A stretch of 64,000 nt of DNA from Pseudomonas chlororaphis (GTDB lineage: Bacteria; Pseudomonadota; Gammaproteobacteria; Pseudomonadales; Pseudomonadaceae). The translations under genes and the position numbers were made by a program. The stretch is taken from NCBI RefSeq assembly GCF_003731765.1, contig NZ_MOAL01000004.1, forward strand, positions 62,001 to 126,000, written 5' to 3'. Below, piece by piece: positions 34,061 to 42,552 of this stretch (positions are counted from its first letter, which is position 1; each line of letters begins with the position of its first letter). The notes under the pieces were generated by a model. That model worked only from the letters and a program-made list of their open reading frames with translations, did not search any database and was not told where the DNA came from.

Positions 34061-34912
34061 ATGGCTTTAACAGTAAACACTAACGTCACATCGTTGAACG
34101 TTCAGAAAAACCTGAACAAGGCTTCCGATGCTCTGTCGACTTCGATGACTCGCCTGTCTTCCGGCCTGAAAATCAACAGCGCTAAAGACGACGCCGCCGG
34201 CCTGCAAATCGCTACCCGTATGACTTCGCAGATCCGCGGTCAGACCATGGCGATCAAAAACGCCAACGACGGTATCTCCATCGCTCAGACCGCTGAAGGT
34301 GCGATGCAAGAATCCACCAACATTCTGCAGCGTATGCGTGAACTGGCTGTTCAAGCGCGAAACGACTCCAACGGTACCGATGACCGTATCGCTCTGAACA
34401 AAGAATTCGCGACCATGTCGGACGAGCTGACTCGTATCGCAGCGTCGACCAACCTGAACGGCAAAAACCTGATCGACGGTTCCGCTGGCACCATGACCTT
34501 CCAGGTCGGTTCCAACACTGGCGCAACCAACCAGATCACCATCACCCTGGACAGCGGCTTTGACGCCACTACCCTGGGTGTTGACTCGGCTACCATTTCC
34601 ATTACTGGTAACGACAGCGCCACTGCAGAAACCAGCACCAGCGCTGCGATGGTTGCAATCGACGCGGCTCTGAAAACTATCAACTCCAGCCGTGCCGACC
34701 TCGGTGCCGCACAGAACCGTTTGACCAGCACCATCTCCAACCTGCAGAACATCAACGAAAACGCCAGTGCTGCACTGGGTCGCGTACAAGATACCGACTT
34801 CGCTGCTGAAACTGCACAGCTGACCAAGCAACAAACTCTGCAACAAGCTTCCACCGCAGTTCTGGCCCAGGCCAACCAACTGCCATCCGCTGTACTGAAG
34901 CTGCTTCAGTAA
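34061..34912 (+). CDS. fliC: Flagellin FliC
   Basis: A 283-aa short flagellin. The conserved N-terminal coiled-coil starts MALTVNTNVTSLNVQKNLNK and the C-terminal one ends NQLPSAVLKLLQ. Only about 60-70 residues of variable D2/D3 lie between (about 140-205). The flg22-type epitope recognised by plant FLS2 is at residues 30-51 (RLSSGLKINSAKDDAAGLQ core). Ser residues 141, 151, 165, 176, 180, 186, 192 and 194 in the surface region are candidate O-glycosylation sites. The ribosome site GAGGAA is upstream; the codons look highly expressed. It is followed by a terminator. Confidence 0.98.
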   Translation: MALTVNTNVTSLNVQKNLNKASDALSTSMTRLSSGLKINSAKDDAAGLQIATRMTSQIRGQTMAIKNANDGISIAQTAEGAMQESTNILQRMRELAVQARNDSNGTDDRIALNKEFATMSDELTRIAASTNLNGKNLIDGSAGTMTFQVGSNTGATNQITITLDSGFDATTLGVDSATISITGNDSATAETSTSAAMVAIDAALKTINSSRADLGAAQNRLTSTISNLQNINENASAALGRVQDTDFAAETAQLTKQQTLQQASTAVLAQANQLPSAVLKLLQ

Positions 34913-34929
34913 TAGCTGGCTAAGCTTTG

Positions 34930-34967
34930 GCGGGTGAGTGCGCTGGTCGTGCTCTCCCGCTTTTTTA
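34930..34967 (+). terminator. Rho-independent terminator after fliC
   Basis: GCGGGtGAGtGC pairs with GCtCTCCCGC and is followed by TTTTTTAC. It separates high-level fliC mRNA from flaG, 26 bp further on. Confidence 0.88.
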
Positions 34968-34985
34968 CTTTTAGAGGTGATGGAC

Positions 34986-35354
34986 ATGGATATGAGCGTG
35001 AAGCTGAACTTGTCTTATCCGACGGCGCATGCTGCAGCCCCGGTTGCTGAAAAGCCGCTGGAGAAGCCTCAGGTCGTTGTGGCGCAGTTGTCGGCTACCA
35101 GTGACGAGAGTAAAAAAGACTCTAAAAGCGAGCAGGATCAACTGAAGATGGCTGTTCAGGAAATCGAAAAGTTCGTGCAGTCGGTCAAGCGTAACCTGGA
35201 GTTCTCGATCGATGAGCCTTCCGGAAAAGTGGTGGTCAAAGTGATTGCCAGTGATTCGGGTGAGGTGGTTCGGCAGATCCCCAATGAAGAAGTCCTGCGT
35301 TTGGCCAACAGTTTGAATGATGCGAGCAGTCTATTGTTCAGTGCTAAAGTCTGA
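34986..35354 (+). CDS. flaG: FlaG family flagellar protein
   Basis: A 122-aa protein with the FlaG domain at its C-terminus (LEFSIDEPSGKVVVKVIASDSGEVVRQIPNEEVLRLANSL). In other pseudomonads and Campylobacter FlaG limits filament length. Three in-frame ATGs (34980, 34986, 34992) follow AGAGG; 34986 gives the best 8-nt spacing (MDMSVKLNLS). It lies directly after the fliC terminator and shares the gap to fliD with a sigma-54-like promoter. Confidence 0.93.
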   Translation: MDMSVKLNLSYPTAHAAAPVAEKPLEKPQVVVAQLSATSDESKKDSKSEQDQLKMAVQEIEKFVQSVKRNLEFSIDEPSGKVVVKVIASDSGEVVRQIPNEEVLRLANSLNDASSLLFSAKV

Positions 35355-35358
35355 CGGC

Positions 35359-35374
35359 TGGCACGAATATTGTT
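35359..35374 (+). promoter_or_regulatory. Sigma-54-like promoter of fliD with altered -12
   Basis: TGGCACGAATATTGTT has a perfect -24 element (TGGCACG) and correct spacing, but the -12 dinucleotide is GT instead of GC. It is 64 bp before fliD. fliD is RpoN-dependent in P. aeruginosa, so it may be a genuine but weakened promoter. Confidence 0.6.
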
Positions 35375-35437
35375 GTTAAGTTCTTTTGAGCCTTGTAGCG
35401 GTCAAAAGACCGGCGGCACACGAAAAGGGAGATCAAC

Positions 35438-36865
35438 ATGGCAAGTCCAATTGTACCGAGTACTGGTCTGGGCTCCGGCCTGAACATCAGTGGCATCGTC
35501 GAAGCCCTGGTGAATGCTGACAAGGCTGCCAAGCAGGGTCAGATTACGCGCGCGACCGCGACCAATACTGCGAGCATTTCGGGTATTGCCAAGCTGCAGT
35601 CGTTGCTGGCGACTTTTCAAACCACCATCAAGACGCTCGGCAGCACCACTGCGCCGCAGTTCAATGGTTTTGCCGCCACAACCACCAATGACAAAGCGGT
35701 TACAGGCACTGCCACCAATACGGCAGTAGCGGGTACCTACGTGGTCAAGGTGACTAACCTGGCGACCTCCTCGAAAGTAGCCAGTGCTGCCTTCGCCGGC
35801 GGCACGACCAGTGCTATTCCGACTGGTGACCTGAAAATCAGTCAAAATGGCACTGATTACAATCTTTCAGTTAAAAGCGGCGCCACCCTGCAATCGGTGC
35901 GCGACTCGATCAACAGTGACTCTGCGCTGAAGGGCGCGGGTATTAGCGCCAACATCGTCACCGACTCCTTTGGCTCGCGTTTGGTGCTGGGATCTACTAC
36001 CACTGGGGCGGGGTCCGATATCTCCGTTAGCGGCATCGCTGGGCTGGAAATCGACGGCACTGCCTTGATGGGTGACACCCCGACAGCCACCTCCTCGGGA
36101 GCCATCGGTTCCGTGGCGTTGGATGCGAAATATTCGGTAGATGGACTGACGCTGACCAGCAGTAAAAACACCATTGATAAAGCGGTTTCGGGACTAACCC
36201 TGAATCTGGTGGCTGCTGATTCCGTAGGAACCACCATTACCGTAGCAGCCAATACCGACGGTTTGAAAGCCTCGATCCAGAAGTTCGTCGATGCCTATAA
36301 CGCGGTAGCCAACGGCATTACGGCTCTGACCAAGGCCACTGTGAATGACGATGGCACCACCACGTCAGCGGCCATGACGGGCGACGCATTGCCGCGCTCG
36401 ATCCTTGCGGAAATTCGCAAGCCGTTGTCCGAGGTTGGTGCGGGTACAAATCTGACGGTACTGGCTCAGTTGGGGATTACCACCAACCAGAAGACCGGTG
36501 CTCTGGATTTCGATACCACCAAGTTCGCTACGGCGATGAACGACAAGAAGCTCGGTAGTGAAGTCCAGGAGATGTTTACCGGCGACAATGGTCTGCTGGA
36601 GCGGATGGACAACGCCACCAAGCAGTTCACCCAGGGTGCTACCCCCACGCAAGAGAGTATCCTGACATCGCGTTCCAAGGCCTTGTCGGCGACCAAGAAC
36701 CGCCTGACCGCTGATCAGGAGGCGCTGGACCGCCGTATTGAAACCCTGACGTCTGTGTTGACCAAAAAGTACGCTGCGATGGATACATTGGTCGGGCAGC
36801 TTAAAGCCACTGCCAGCAACATTACGTCGATGTTTGAGGCGTTGACCGCGCAGCAAAAAGGCTAA
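35438..36865 (+). CDS. fliD: Flagellar filament cap protein FliD (HAP2)
   Basis: A 475-aa cap protein. The N-terminal D0/D1 (PIVPSTGLGSGLNISGIVEAL, then VTNLATSSK) and C-terminal coiled-coil (LDRRIETLTSVLTKKYAAMDTL) are conserved. It sits at the filament tip, folds exported flagellin and, in Pseudomonas, can mediate mucin adhesion. The ribosome site AAGGGAG is before the ATG. A terminator follows directly, separating it from fliS. Confidence 0.97.
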   Translation: MASPIVPSTGLGSGLNISGIVEALVNADKAAKQGQITRATATNTASISGIAKLQSLLATFQTTIKTLGSTTAPQFNGFAATTTNDKAVTGTATNTAVAGTYVVKVTNLATSSKVASAAFAGGTTSAIPTGDLKISQNGTDYNLSVKSGATLQSVRDSINSDSALKGAGISANIVTDSFGSRLVLGSTTTGAGSDISVSGIAGLEIDGTALMGDTPTATSSGAIGSVALDAKYSVDGLTLTSSKNTIDKAVSGLTLNLVAADSVGTTITVAANTDGLKASIQKFVDAYNAVANGITALTKATVNDDGTTTSAAMTGDALPRSILAEIRKPLSEVGAGTNLTVLAQLGITTNQKTGALDFDTTKFATAMNDKKLGSEVQEMFTGDNGLLERMDNATKQFTQGATPTQESILTSRSKALSATKNRLTADQEALDRRIETLTSVLTKKYAAMDTLVGQLKATASNITSMFEALTAQQKG

Positions 36866-36883
36866 TATTCAGCCTGCGCCAAA

Positions 36884-36919
36884 AGCCCGGCAACGCTATT
36901 CCAGCGTTCCGGGCTTTTT
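36884..36919 (+). terminator. Rho-independent terminator after fliD
   Basis: AGCCCGGcAACGCT pairs with AGCGTTcCGGGCT (one mismatch, loop ATTCC) and is followed by TTTTTG. It should uncouple fliD from fliS. Confidence 0.92.
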
Positions 36920-36929
36920 GCTTTTGATC

Positions 36930-36956
36930 TAAAGTTTTTTGACGCGGTGTCGATAC
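36930..36956 (+). promoter_or_regulatory. FliA (sigma-28) promoter of fliS-fliT
   Basis: TAAAGTTT is a perfect -35 box and lies exactly 11 bp before GTCGATAC (6/8 to GCCGATAA). The fliS ATG is 39 bp downstream. It directly follows the fliD terminator, so fliS and fliT probably form a separate FliA-dependent unit. Confidence 0.8.
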
Positions 36957-36995
36957 ACTGCTTATACGAACCCTTGAGTTTTGATGAGGTACAAC

Positions 36996-37391
36996 ATGAA
37001 TCCGATGCTAGCCCTTCGGCAGTACCAGAAAATTGGTGCCCAGGCGCAAACTTCCGTCGCCAGTCCGCATCGCCTGGTGCAGATGTTGATGGAAGGTGGC
37101 CTGGATCGTATCGCTCAGGCCAAGGGCGCGATCGAGCGCAAAGATGTCGCCAACAAAGGCGTATTTATCAGCAAGGCCATCGGCATCATCGGTGGCTTGC
37201 GTGAAGGTCTGGATCTGGAAAACTCGCTGGATAGCCTGGGTGATCTGGACAGCCTCTACACCTACATGATGAAGCGTCTGGCTGAGGCCAACATCAAGAC
37301 CGACACAAAGATTCTTGATGAGGTCGCCGATCTGCTCCGCACGGTGAAAGATGGCTGGGATGCCATCGCCGAGCCGGGCTCGCAGTTTTAA
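36996..37391 (+). CDS. fliS: Flagellin export chaperone FliS
   Basis: A 131-aa helical chaperone starting MNPMLALRQYQKIGAQAQTS, with SPHRLVQMLMEGGLDRI typical of FliS. It binds the FliC C-terminus, prevents premature polymerisation and escorts flagellin to FlhA. GAGG lies 6 nt before this ATG; an earlier in-frame start is not needed. It is followed after 10 bp by fliT. Confidence 0.96.
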   Translation: MNPMLALRQYQKIGAQAQTSVASPHRLVQMLMEGGLDRIAQAKGAIERKDVANKGVFISKAIGIIGGLREGLDLENSLDSLGDLDSLYTYMMKRLAEANIKTDTKILDEVADLLRTVKDGWDAIAEPGSQF

Positions 37392-37401
37392 GGAGGTTGC
37401 C

Positions 37402-37698
37402 ATGAGTGCTGTCCTGCAGCGTATCGAACAAACCCGTGAAGCCTTGGTAGGTGCCTTGGCGGAGCGTAACTGGGAAGCCATCGGTGAATTAGACCTGGCC
37501 TGCCGTTCGTGCATGGAGGACGTGCTCAGCGAGGCTCAGGTCGATGAGACCGCCTTGCGCGAGAATCTTGAGGAGTTGTTGGGGGTATACCGGCAATTGC
37601 TTGAAGTGGCGACAGGGGAGCGCCAGGCAATAGTCGACGAGATGCAACAGATCCACCAAGCGCAAAATGCGGCAAAGGTTTACCATCTGTTCGGTTAA
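37402..37698 (+). CDS. fliT: FliT-type flagellar chaperone
   Basis: A 98-aa acidic helical protein (SAVLQRIEQTREALVGALAE, then LDLACRSCMEDVLSEAQ), matching the FliT/late-export chaperone family by position and length. FliT usually binds FliD and may affect regulation. AAGGAGG is 6-7 nt before the ATG. This slot holds fleP/fliS' in P. aeruginosa, which is the main alternative name. The following 171 bp to fleQ contain no clear terminator. Confidence 0.82.
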   Translation: MSAVLQRIEQTREALVGALAERNWEAIGELDLACRSCMEDVLSEAQVDETALRENLEELLGVYRQLLEVATGERQAIVDEMQQIHQAQNAAKVYHLFG

Positions 37699-37869
37699 TG
37701 TTGAGTTAATCCGACCTCGGCGCGCCATAAATTTGACTGTGCACGCTTTTTTGACTTAACTAGTGGCTGTTTTCAGATTTCAGGCGTCTACAAGGCAGAA
37801 GTGTCTAAAAGCGCGTCTAGCTTGCCCCTAAATCCAGGGCATTGAGTTGACTAGGGAAGTTGCTATTGC

Positions 37870-39345
37870 ATGTGGCGTGAAACCAAAATTCTGCTGATCG
37901 ATGACGATAGCGTCCGCCGCCGCGACCTGGCGGTGATTTTAAATTTTCTTGGTGAAGAAAATTTACCCTGCGGTAGCCATGACTGGCAGCAGGCTGTCGG
38001 CTCTTTGTCATCTAGTCGTGAAGTCATTTGCGTCCTCATCGGGACTGTCAGTGCTCCTGGTGCGCTTTTGGGCTTGCTAAAGACACTCTCTGCCTGGGAT
38101 GAGTTCCTTCCAGTTTTGTTAATGGGTGAAAATTCTTCCGTCGAGTTGCCGGAAGACCAGCGTCGTCGTGTGCTGTCCACCCTGGAAATGCCCCCCAGCT
38201 ACAGCAAATTGCTCGACTCCCTGCACCGTGCCCAGGTCTATCGTGAAATGTACGATCAGGCCCGTGAGCGCGGTCGTCACCGTGAACCCAATCTGTTCCG
38301 CAGCCTGGTAGGTACCAGTCGAGCGATCCAGCACGTGCGGCAGATGATGCAGCAAGTGGCGGATACCGATGCCAGTGTGCTGATCCTCGGCGAGTCGGGA
38401 ACTGGCAAGGAAGTGGTCGCGCGCAACCTGCACTATCACTCCAAGCGTCGTGAGGCGCCGTTCGTCCCGGTCAACTGCGGGGCGATTCCTGCCGAGCTGC
38501 TGGAAAGCGAACTCTTCGGTCACGAGAAAGGCGCGTTCACTGGCGCCATCACCAGCCGGGCCGGGCGTTTTGAGCTGGCCAATGGCGGCACCCTGTTCCT
38601 GGACGAGATTGGCGACATGCCGTTGCCGATGCAGGTCAAGTTGCTGCGTGTCCTGCAGGAACGTACATTCGAGCGCGTGGGTAGCAACAAGACCCAGGGC
38701 GTCGATGTGCGCATCATCGCCGCGACCCATAAGAACCTCGAGAGCATGATCGAGGTGGGCAGTTTCCGCGAAGACCTCTACTACCGCCTGAATGTATTCC
38801 CCATCGAAATGGCTCCGCTGCGTGAACGCGTGGAAGACATTCCGTTGTTGATGAACGAACTGATCTCGCGCATGGAGCACGAGAAGCGTGGTTCGATTCG
38901 CTTTAACTCTGCCGCCATCATGTCGCTCTGCCGTCACGGTTGGCCGGGCAACGTCCGTGAGTTGGCCAACCTGGTGGAGCGCATGGCGATCATGCACCCC
39001 TATGGTGTGATCGGCGTGGTCGAGCTGCCGAAGAAATTCCGCTACGTGGACGATGAGGACGAGCAACTGGTGGACAGCCTGCGCAGCGACCTGGAAGAGC
39101 GTGTTGCCATCAATGGCCACACTCCGGATTTCTCCGCCACCGCCATGTTGCCGCCTGAAGGCCTGGACCTGAAGGACTACCTCGGTGGCCTTGAGCAAGG
39201 CTTGATCCAGCAGGCCCTGGATGATGCCAATGGCATTGTGGCGCGCGCCGCTGAACGCCTGCGTATCCGTCGCACCACCCTGGTGGAGAAGATGCGCAAG
39301 TACGGCATGAGTCGGCGTGAGGGTGATGAACAGGCGGATGATTGA
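37870..39345 (+). CDS. fleQ: FleQ, master flagellar/biofilm regulator (sigma-54 activator, c-di-GMP responsive)
   Basis: A 491-aa bEBP. The N-terminal REC-like domain lacks the phospho-acceptor Asp (the position reads [10 protein letters not shown]). The AAA+ domain has Walker [11 protein letters not shown] and an intact sigma-54 loop GAFTGA (221-226). The C-terminal Fis-type HTH is [20 protein letters not shown]. FleQ with RpoN switches on class II genes; c-di-GMP and FleN modulate it. Start ATG at 37870 ([13 protein letters not shown]). Its stop codon lies inside the stem-loop region of its own terminator. Confidence 0.97.
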   Translation: MWRETKILLIDDDSVRRRDLAVILNFLGEENLPCGSHDWQQAVGSLSSSREVICVLIGTVSAPGALLGLLKTLSAWDEFLPVLLMGENSSVELPEDQRRRVLSTLEMPPSYSKLLDSLHRAQVYREMYDQARERGRHREPNLFRSLVGTSRAIQHVRQMMQQVADTDASVLILGESGTGKEVVARNLHYHSKRREAPFVPVNCGAIPAELLESELFGHEKGAFTGAITSRAGRFELANGGTLFLDEIGDMPLPMQVKLLRVLQERTFERVGSNKTQGVDVRIIAATHKNLESMIEVGSFREDLYYRLNVFPIEMAPLRERVEDIPLLMNELISRMEHEKRGSIRFNSAAIMSLCRHGWPGNVRELANLVERMAIMHPYGVIGVVELPKKFRYVDDEDEQLVDSLRSDLEERVAINGHTPDFSATAMLPPEGLDLKDYLGGLEQGLIQQALDDANGIVARAAERLRIRRTTLVEKMRKYGMSRREGDEQADD

Positions 39346-39356
39346 CGCCTGTTTTT
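39331..39356 (+). terminator. Terminator overlapping the fleQ stop codon
   Basis: CAGGCG (39331-39336) pairs with CGCCTG (39346-39351), followed by TTTTT. The loop includes the fleQ TGA (39343-39345), so translation of the last fleQ codons covers half of the hairpin. Confidence 0.8.
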
Positions 39357-39386
39357 CAAGCCATTGAAAAACGGTCTGTTTTTTTT

Positions 39387-39402
39387 AGGCACGGGTATTG
39401 CT
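39387..39402 (+). promoter_or_regulatory. Sigma-54 promoter of fleSR
   Basis: AGGCACGGGTATTGCT fits TGGCACG-N4-TTGCT except for A at the first base; GG-N10-GC spacing is exact. It is 54 bp before fleS. fleSR is a known FleQ/RpoN class II operon in P. aeruginosa. Confidence 0.85.
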
Positions 39403-39455
39403 AAGTCTCTTGCAACGTTCCGTTTAACTGACGGTCAGCCACGCGAGAGAGCACG

Positions 39456-40667
39456 ATGCCCCAAGCCGCCCAGATGTCTCCTGTCCCTGATGCCCAGGGT
39501 CAATCGTCGTCCGTAGAGCAGGCGAGCCGGCAGGGGCTTGAGCAGGCTTTTGCCTTGTTCAATCAGATGTCGAGCCAACTTACTGACTCCTACAGCATGC
39601 TTGAGGCGCGGGTGACCGAGCTCAAGGGTGAGCTGGCCGTCGTCAGCGCCCAGCGTATGCAGGAGTTGGCGGAAAAAGAGCGTCTGGCCAATCGTCTGCA
39701 AAATCTTCTCGACCTGTTGCCGGGTGGCGTGATCGTCATCGATGGCCAGGGCATTGTCCGTGAAGCCAACCCCGCTGCCTGCGAACTGCTGGGCCTGCCC
39801 CTTGAGGGGGAGTTGTGGCGGCATATCATCGCCCGCAGCTTTGCGCCGCGAGAGGACGATGGGCACGAAATTTCCCTCAAGGACGGTCGGCGTCTGTCCA
39901 TTGCCACTCGTTCCCTGGATGCCGAGCCCGGGCAGTTGGTGCTGCTGAATGACCTGACAGAAACCCGCCATCTGCAAGATCAACTGGCGCGTCATGAGCG
40001 CTTGTCCTCTCTGGGGCGCATGGTCGCCTCCCTGGCTCACCAGATCCGCACGCCGCTATCCGCCGCCTTGCTCTATGCCAGCCACTTGACCGAGCAAGAG
40101 TTGCCGGTCGCCACCCAGCAGCGTTTCGCCGGGCGCTTGAAGGAGCGTTTGCACGAGTTGGAGCACCAGGTGCGCGACATGCTGGTGTTCGCCCGCGGGG
40201 AGTTGCCGTTGACCGATCGGGTCAGTCCGGGTGCCTTGATGCAGTCGCTGCAGGCGGCGGCCCTGACCCAGGTCCAGGACGTGTCGATTCGCTGGCAGTG
40301 CGACAGCCATATCGGCGAGTTGCTGTGCAATCGCGACACCCTGGTCGGGGCATTGCTCAATTTGCTGGAAAACGCCATTCAAGCCAGCGCCGGACAGGCG
40401 CGCCTGAAGGTGCATCTGTATAGCCGCGATAACCAGTTGCGCCTGTGCGTCAGTGACAGCGGCAGCGGTATCGATGCTGCCGTACTGGCTCGTCTGGGCG
40501 AGCCGTTCTACACCACCAAGGTCAACGGCACCGGGCTGGGCCTGACCGTGGTCAAGGCTGTGGCGCGTGCTCACCAGGGTGAGTTGTCCCTGCGTTCTCG
40601 CCCGGGGCGCGGCACCTGTGCGCTGGTCACGTTGCCGCTGTTCTGCGGCGCCCATGGAGGGGAATGA
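39456..40667 (+). CDS. fleS: FleS, flagellar sensor histidine kinase
   Basis: A 403-aa cytoplasmic kinase with no membrane segment. It has an N-terminal helical region, a PAS domain (about 80-175), a HisKA box with phospho-acceptor His195 (SLAHQIRTPLSAALL), and HATPase_c (LVGALLNLLENAIQAS, VSDSGSGID, GTGLGLTVVKAVA). It phosphorylates FleR to switch on class III genes (hook-basal body completion). Its TGA overlaps an ATG for fleR (ATGA). Confidence 0.96.
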   Translation: MPQAAQMSPVPDAQGQSSSVEQASRQGLEQAFALFNQMSSQLTDSYSMLEARVTELKGELAVVSAQRMQELAEKERLANRLQNLLDLLPGGVIVIDGQGIVREANPAACELLGLPLEGELWRHIIARSFAPREDDGHEISLKDGRRLSIATRSLDAEPGQLVLLNDLTETRHLQDQLARHERLSSLGRMVASLAHQIRTPLSAALLYASHLTEQELPVATQQRFAGRLKERLHELEHQVRDMLVFARGELPLTDRVSPGALMQSLQAAALTQVQDVSIRWQCDSHIGELLCNRDTLVGALLNLLENAIQASAGQARLKVHLYSRDNQLRLCVSDSGSGIDAAVLARLGEPFYTTKVNGTGLGLTVVKAVARAHQGELSLRSRPGRGTCALVTLPLFCGAHGGE

Positions 40668-40672
40668 AGAAC

Positions 40673-42082
40673 ATGGCAATCAAGGTGTTACTGGTCGAAG
40701 ACGATCGCGCATTGCGCGAGGCCCTGGCGGATACCCTGCTGCTGGCTGGTCACGACTATCGTGCTGTCGGTAGTGCGGAAGAGGCGCTGAGCGCGGTAGC
40801 GGAAGAAGCCTTCAGTCTGGTGGTCAGTGACGTCAATATGCCGGGCATGGACGGTCACCAGTTGCTCGGCTTGCTGCGTAGTCGCCAGCCCCAGTTGCCG
40901 GTGCTGCTGATGACGGCCCATGGTGCCGTCGAGCGAGCGGTGGAGGCTATGCGTCAGGGTGCTGCCGATTATCTGGTCAAGCCCTTCGAGCCTCGGGCCT
41001 TGCTGGATCTGGTGGCGCGCCATGCCCTGGGTACCCTGAGCGGTGCAGAATCCGAGGGGCCGGTGGCCTTCGAGCCGGCCAGCGCGCAGCTGCTGGAATT
41101 GGCTGCTCGGGTGGCGCGCAGTGACTCCACGGTGCTGATTTCCGGTGAGTCAGGGACCGGCAAGGAGGTGCTGGCGCGCTATATCCATCAGCATTCCCAT
41201 CGCGCCAATCAACCGTTCATCGCCATCAACTGTGCGGCCATTCCCGACAACATGCTCGAAGCCACTTTGTTCGGTCATGAGAAGGGTTCCTTCACTGGAG
41301 CCATCGCGGCCCAGGCGGGCAAGTTCGAGCAAGCCGACGGCGGCACCCTGTTGCTGGATGAGATTTCTGAAATGCCCCTGGGCTTGCAGGCCAAGCTGCT
41401 GCGCGTGCTGCAAGAGCGGGAAGTGGAGCGGGTGGGGGCGCGCAAGCCGATCAGCCTGGACATCCGGGTGGTGGCCACCACCAACCGTGATTTGGCCGGT
41501 GAAGTGGCGGCCGGGCGTTTCCGTGAAGACCTTTACTACCGTTTGTCGGTGTTTCCCCTGGCCTGGCGCCCGTTGCGCGAGCGCACCGCCGATATCCTGC
41601 CGCTGGCCGAGCGCTTGTTGGCCAAGCACGTCAATAAAATGAAGCACGCGGCGGCTCGGCTCTCCGTCCAGGCTCAGGCTTGCCTGGAGGCTTACCCTTG
41701 GCCGGGTAATGTGCGTGAGTTGGATAACGCCATCCAGCGCGCATTGATCCTGCAGCAGGGCGGCTTGATCCAGCCGGAAGATTTCTGTCTGGCCGGCCCG
41801 GTGGCCTGCGCCCCGCTGCCGGCCCTGGCCGCAGCGCCGTCCAGCCATTTGCGCGTCGTACCCAAGGAAGTCGATGCCCCGGCGGCCGAGTCGGCGGGGG
41901 CGCTGGGTGATGATCTGCGTCGCCGCGAGTTCCAGATGATCATCGACACCCTGCGCTCCGAGCGTGGGCGTCGCAAGGAAGCTGCAGAGCGACTGGGCAT
42001 CAGCCCGCGCACCCTACGCTACAAACTGGCGCAGATGCGCGATGCCGGAATGGATGTCGAGGCTTACTTGTTTGCCACCTGA
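40673..42082 (+). CDS. fleR: FleR, sigma-54-dependent response regulator
   Basis: About 469 aa. REC domain with Asp53 ([11 protein letters not shown]), AAA+ with [10 protein letters not shown] and a GSFTGA loop (a common bEBP variant of GAFTGA), and a C-terminal Fis HTH ([21 protein letters not shown]). Activated by FleS, it turns on class III flagellar genes. Two starts are plausible: ATG 40673 ([11 protein letters not shown], matching the FleR consensus) and ATG 40664 overlapping the fleS stop; I prefer 40673. Confidence 0.96.
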   Translation: MAIKVLLVEDDRALREALADTLLLAGHDYRAVGSAEEALSAVAEEAFSLVVSDVNMPGMDGHQLLGLLRSRQPQLPVLLMTAHGAVERAVEAMRQGAADYLVKPFEPRALLDLVARHALGTLSGAESEGPVAFEPASAQLLELAARVARSDSTVLISGESGTGKEVLARYIHQHSHRANQPFIAINCAAIPDNMLEATLFGHEKGSFTGAIAAQAGKFEQADGGTLLLDEISEMPLGLQAKLLRVLQEREVERVGARKPISLDIRVVATTNRDLAGEVAAGRFREDLYYRLSVFPLAWRPLRERTADILPLAERLLAKHVNKMKHAAARLSVQAQACLEAYPWPGNVRELDNAIQRALILQQGGLIQPEDFCLAGPVACAPLPALAAAPSSHLRVVPKEVDAPAAESAGALGDDLRRREFQMIIDTLRSERGRRKEAAERLGISPRTLRYKLAQMRDAGMDVEAYLFAT

Positions 42083-42133
42083 GTGTTGTGGAATCGGTTT
42101 CGCGAAGGGCTTTTGTCGGTGCAGCCATGGAGC

Positions 42134-42149
42134 TGGCACCCTTGTTGCT
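42134..42149 (+). promoter_or_regulatory. Sigma-54 promoter of the fliE operon
   Basis: TGGCACCCTTGTTGCT is a near-perfect -24/-12 element (TGGCAC, TTGCT, exact spacing) 62 bp before fliE. fliEFGHIJ is a FleQ/RpoN target in P. aeruginosa. Confidence 0.92.
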
Positions 42150-42210
42150 AACACCTCACTAACCGCTGCGTGAGTGTCAAAAAATTGCGGGTCGTCAGAG
42201 AGAGTAGACC

Positions 42211-42537
42211 ATGAGCCAAGGTATTGAATTTAATCGGTTGATGTTGGACATGCGCACCATGCAAATGGATGCCATGGCTCAGCCGAAATCCGTCGCAGTG
42301 CCGGAAGTCAGCGGCAGCAGCTTCTCCGACTTGCTCGGGCAGGCCGTGAACAAGGTCAATGACACTCAGCAGGCTTCCAGTCAGCTGGCCAGTGCCTTTG
42401 AAATTGGCAAGAGCGGCGTTGATCTGACGGATGTGATGATTTCCTCGCAAAAGGCCAGTGTGTCTTTTCAAGCGTTGACCCAAGTGCGTAACAAGTTGGT
42501 TCAGGCCTACCAAGACATCATGCAGATGCCGGTTTAA
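42211..42537 (+). CDS. fliE: Flagellar hook-basal body protein FliE
   Basis: A 108-aa protein, starting [20 protein letters not shown], with the conserved C-terminal segment [20 protein letters not shown] and [17 protein letters not shown]. It is the MS-ring/rod junction and export-gate plug. First gene of fliEFGHIJ, 15 bp before fliF. The ribosome site AGAGAG is upstream of the ATG. Confidence 0.96.
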   Translation: MSQGIEFNRLMLDMRTMQMDAMAQPKSVAVPEVSGSSFSDLLGQAVNKVNDTQQASSQLASAFEIGKSGVDLTDVMISSQKASVSFQALTQVRNKLVQAYQDIMQMPV

Positions 42538-42552
42538 GGACGAGATTGAGTC

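Noticed and set aside
37730..37800. TTGACT-N17-TTAACT as the fleQ sigma-70 promoter, and GTGCAC as a Vfr site
   Set aside because: Only the -35 is good and the -10 matches 3 of 6; the Vfr resemblance is a single half-palindrome.
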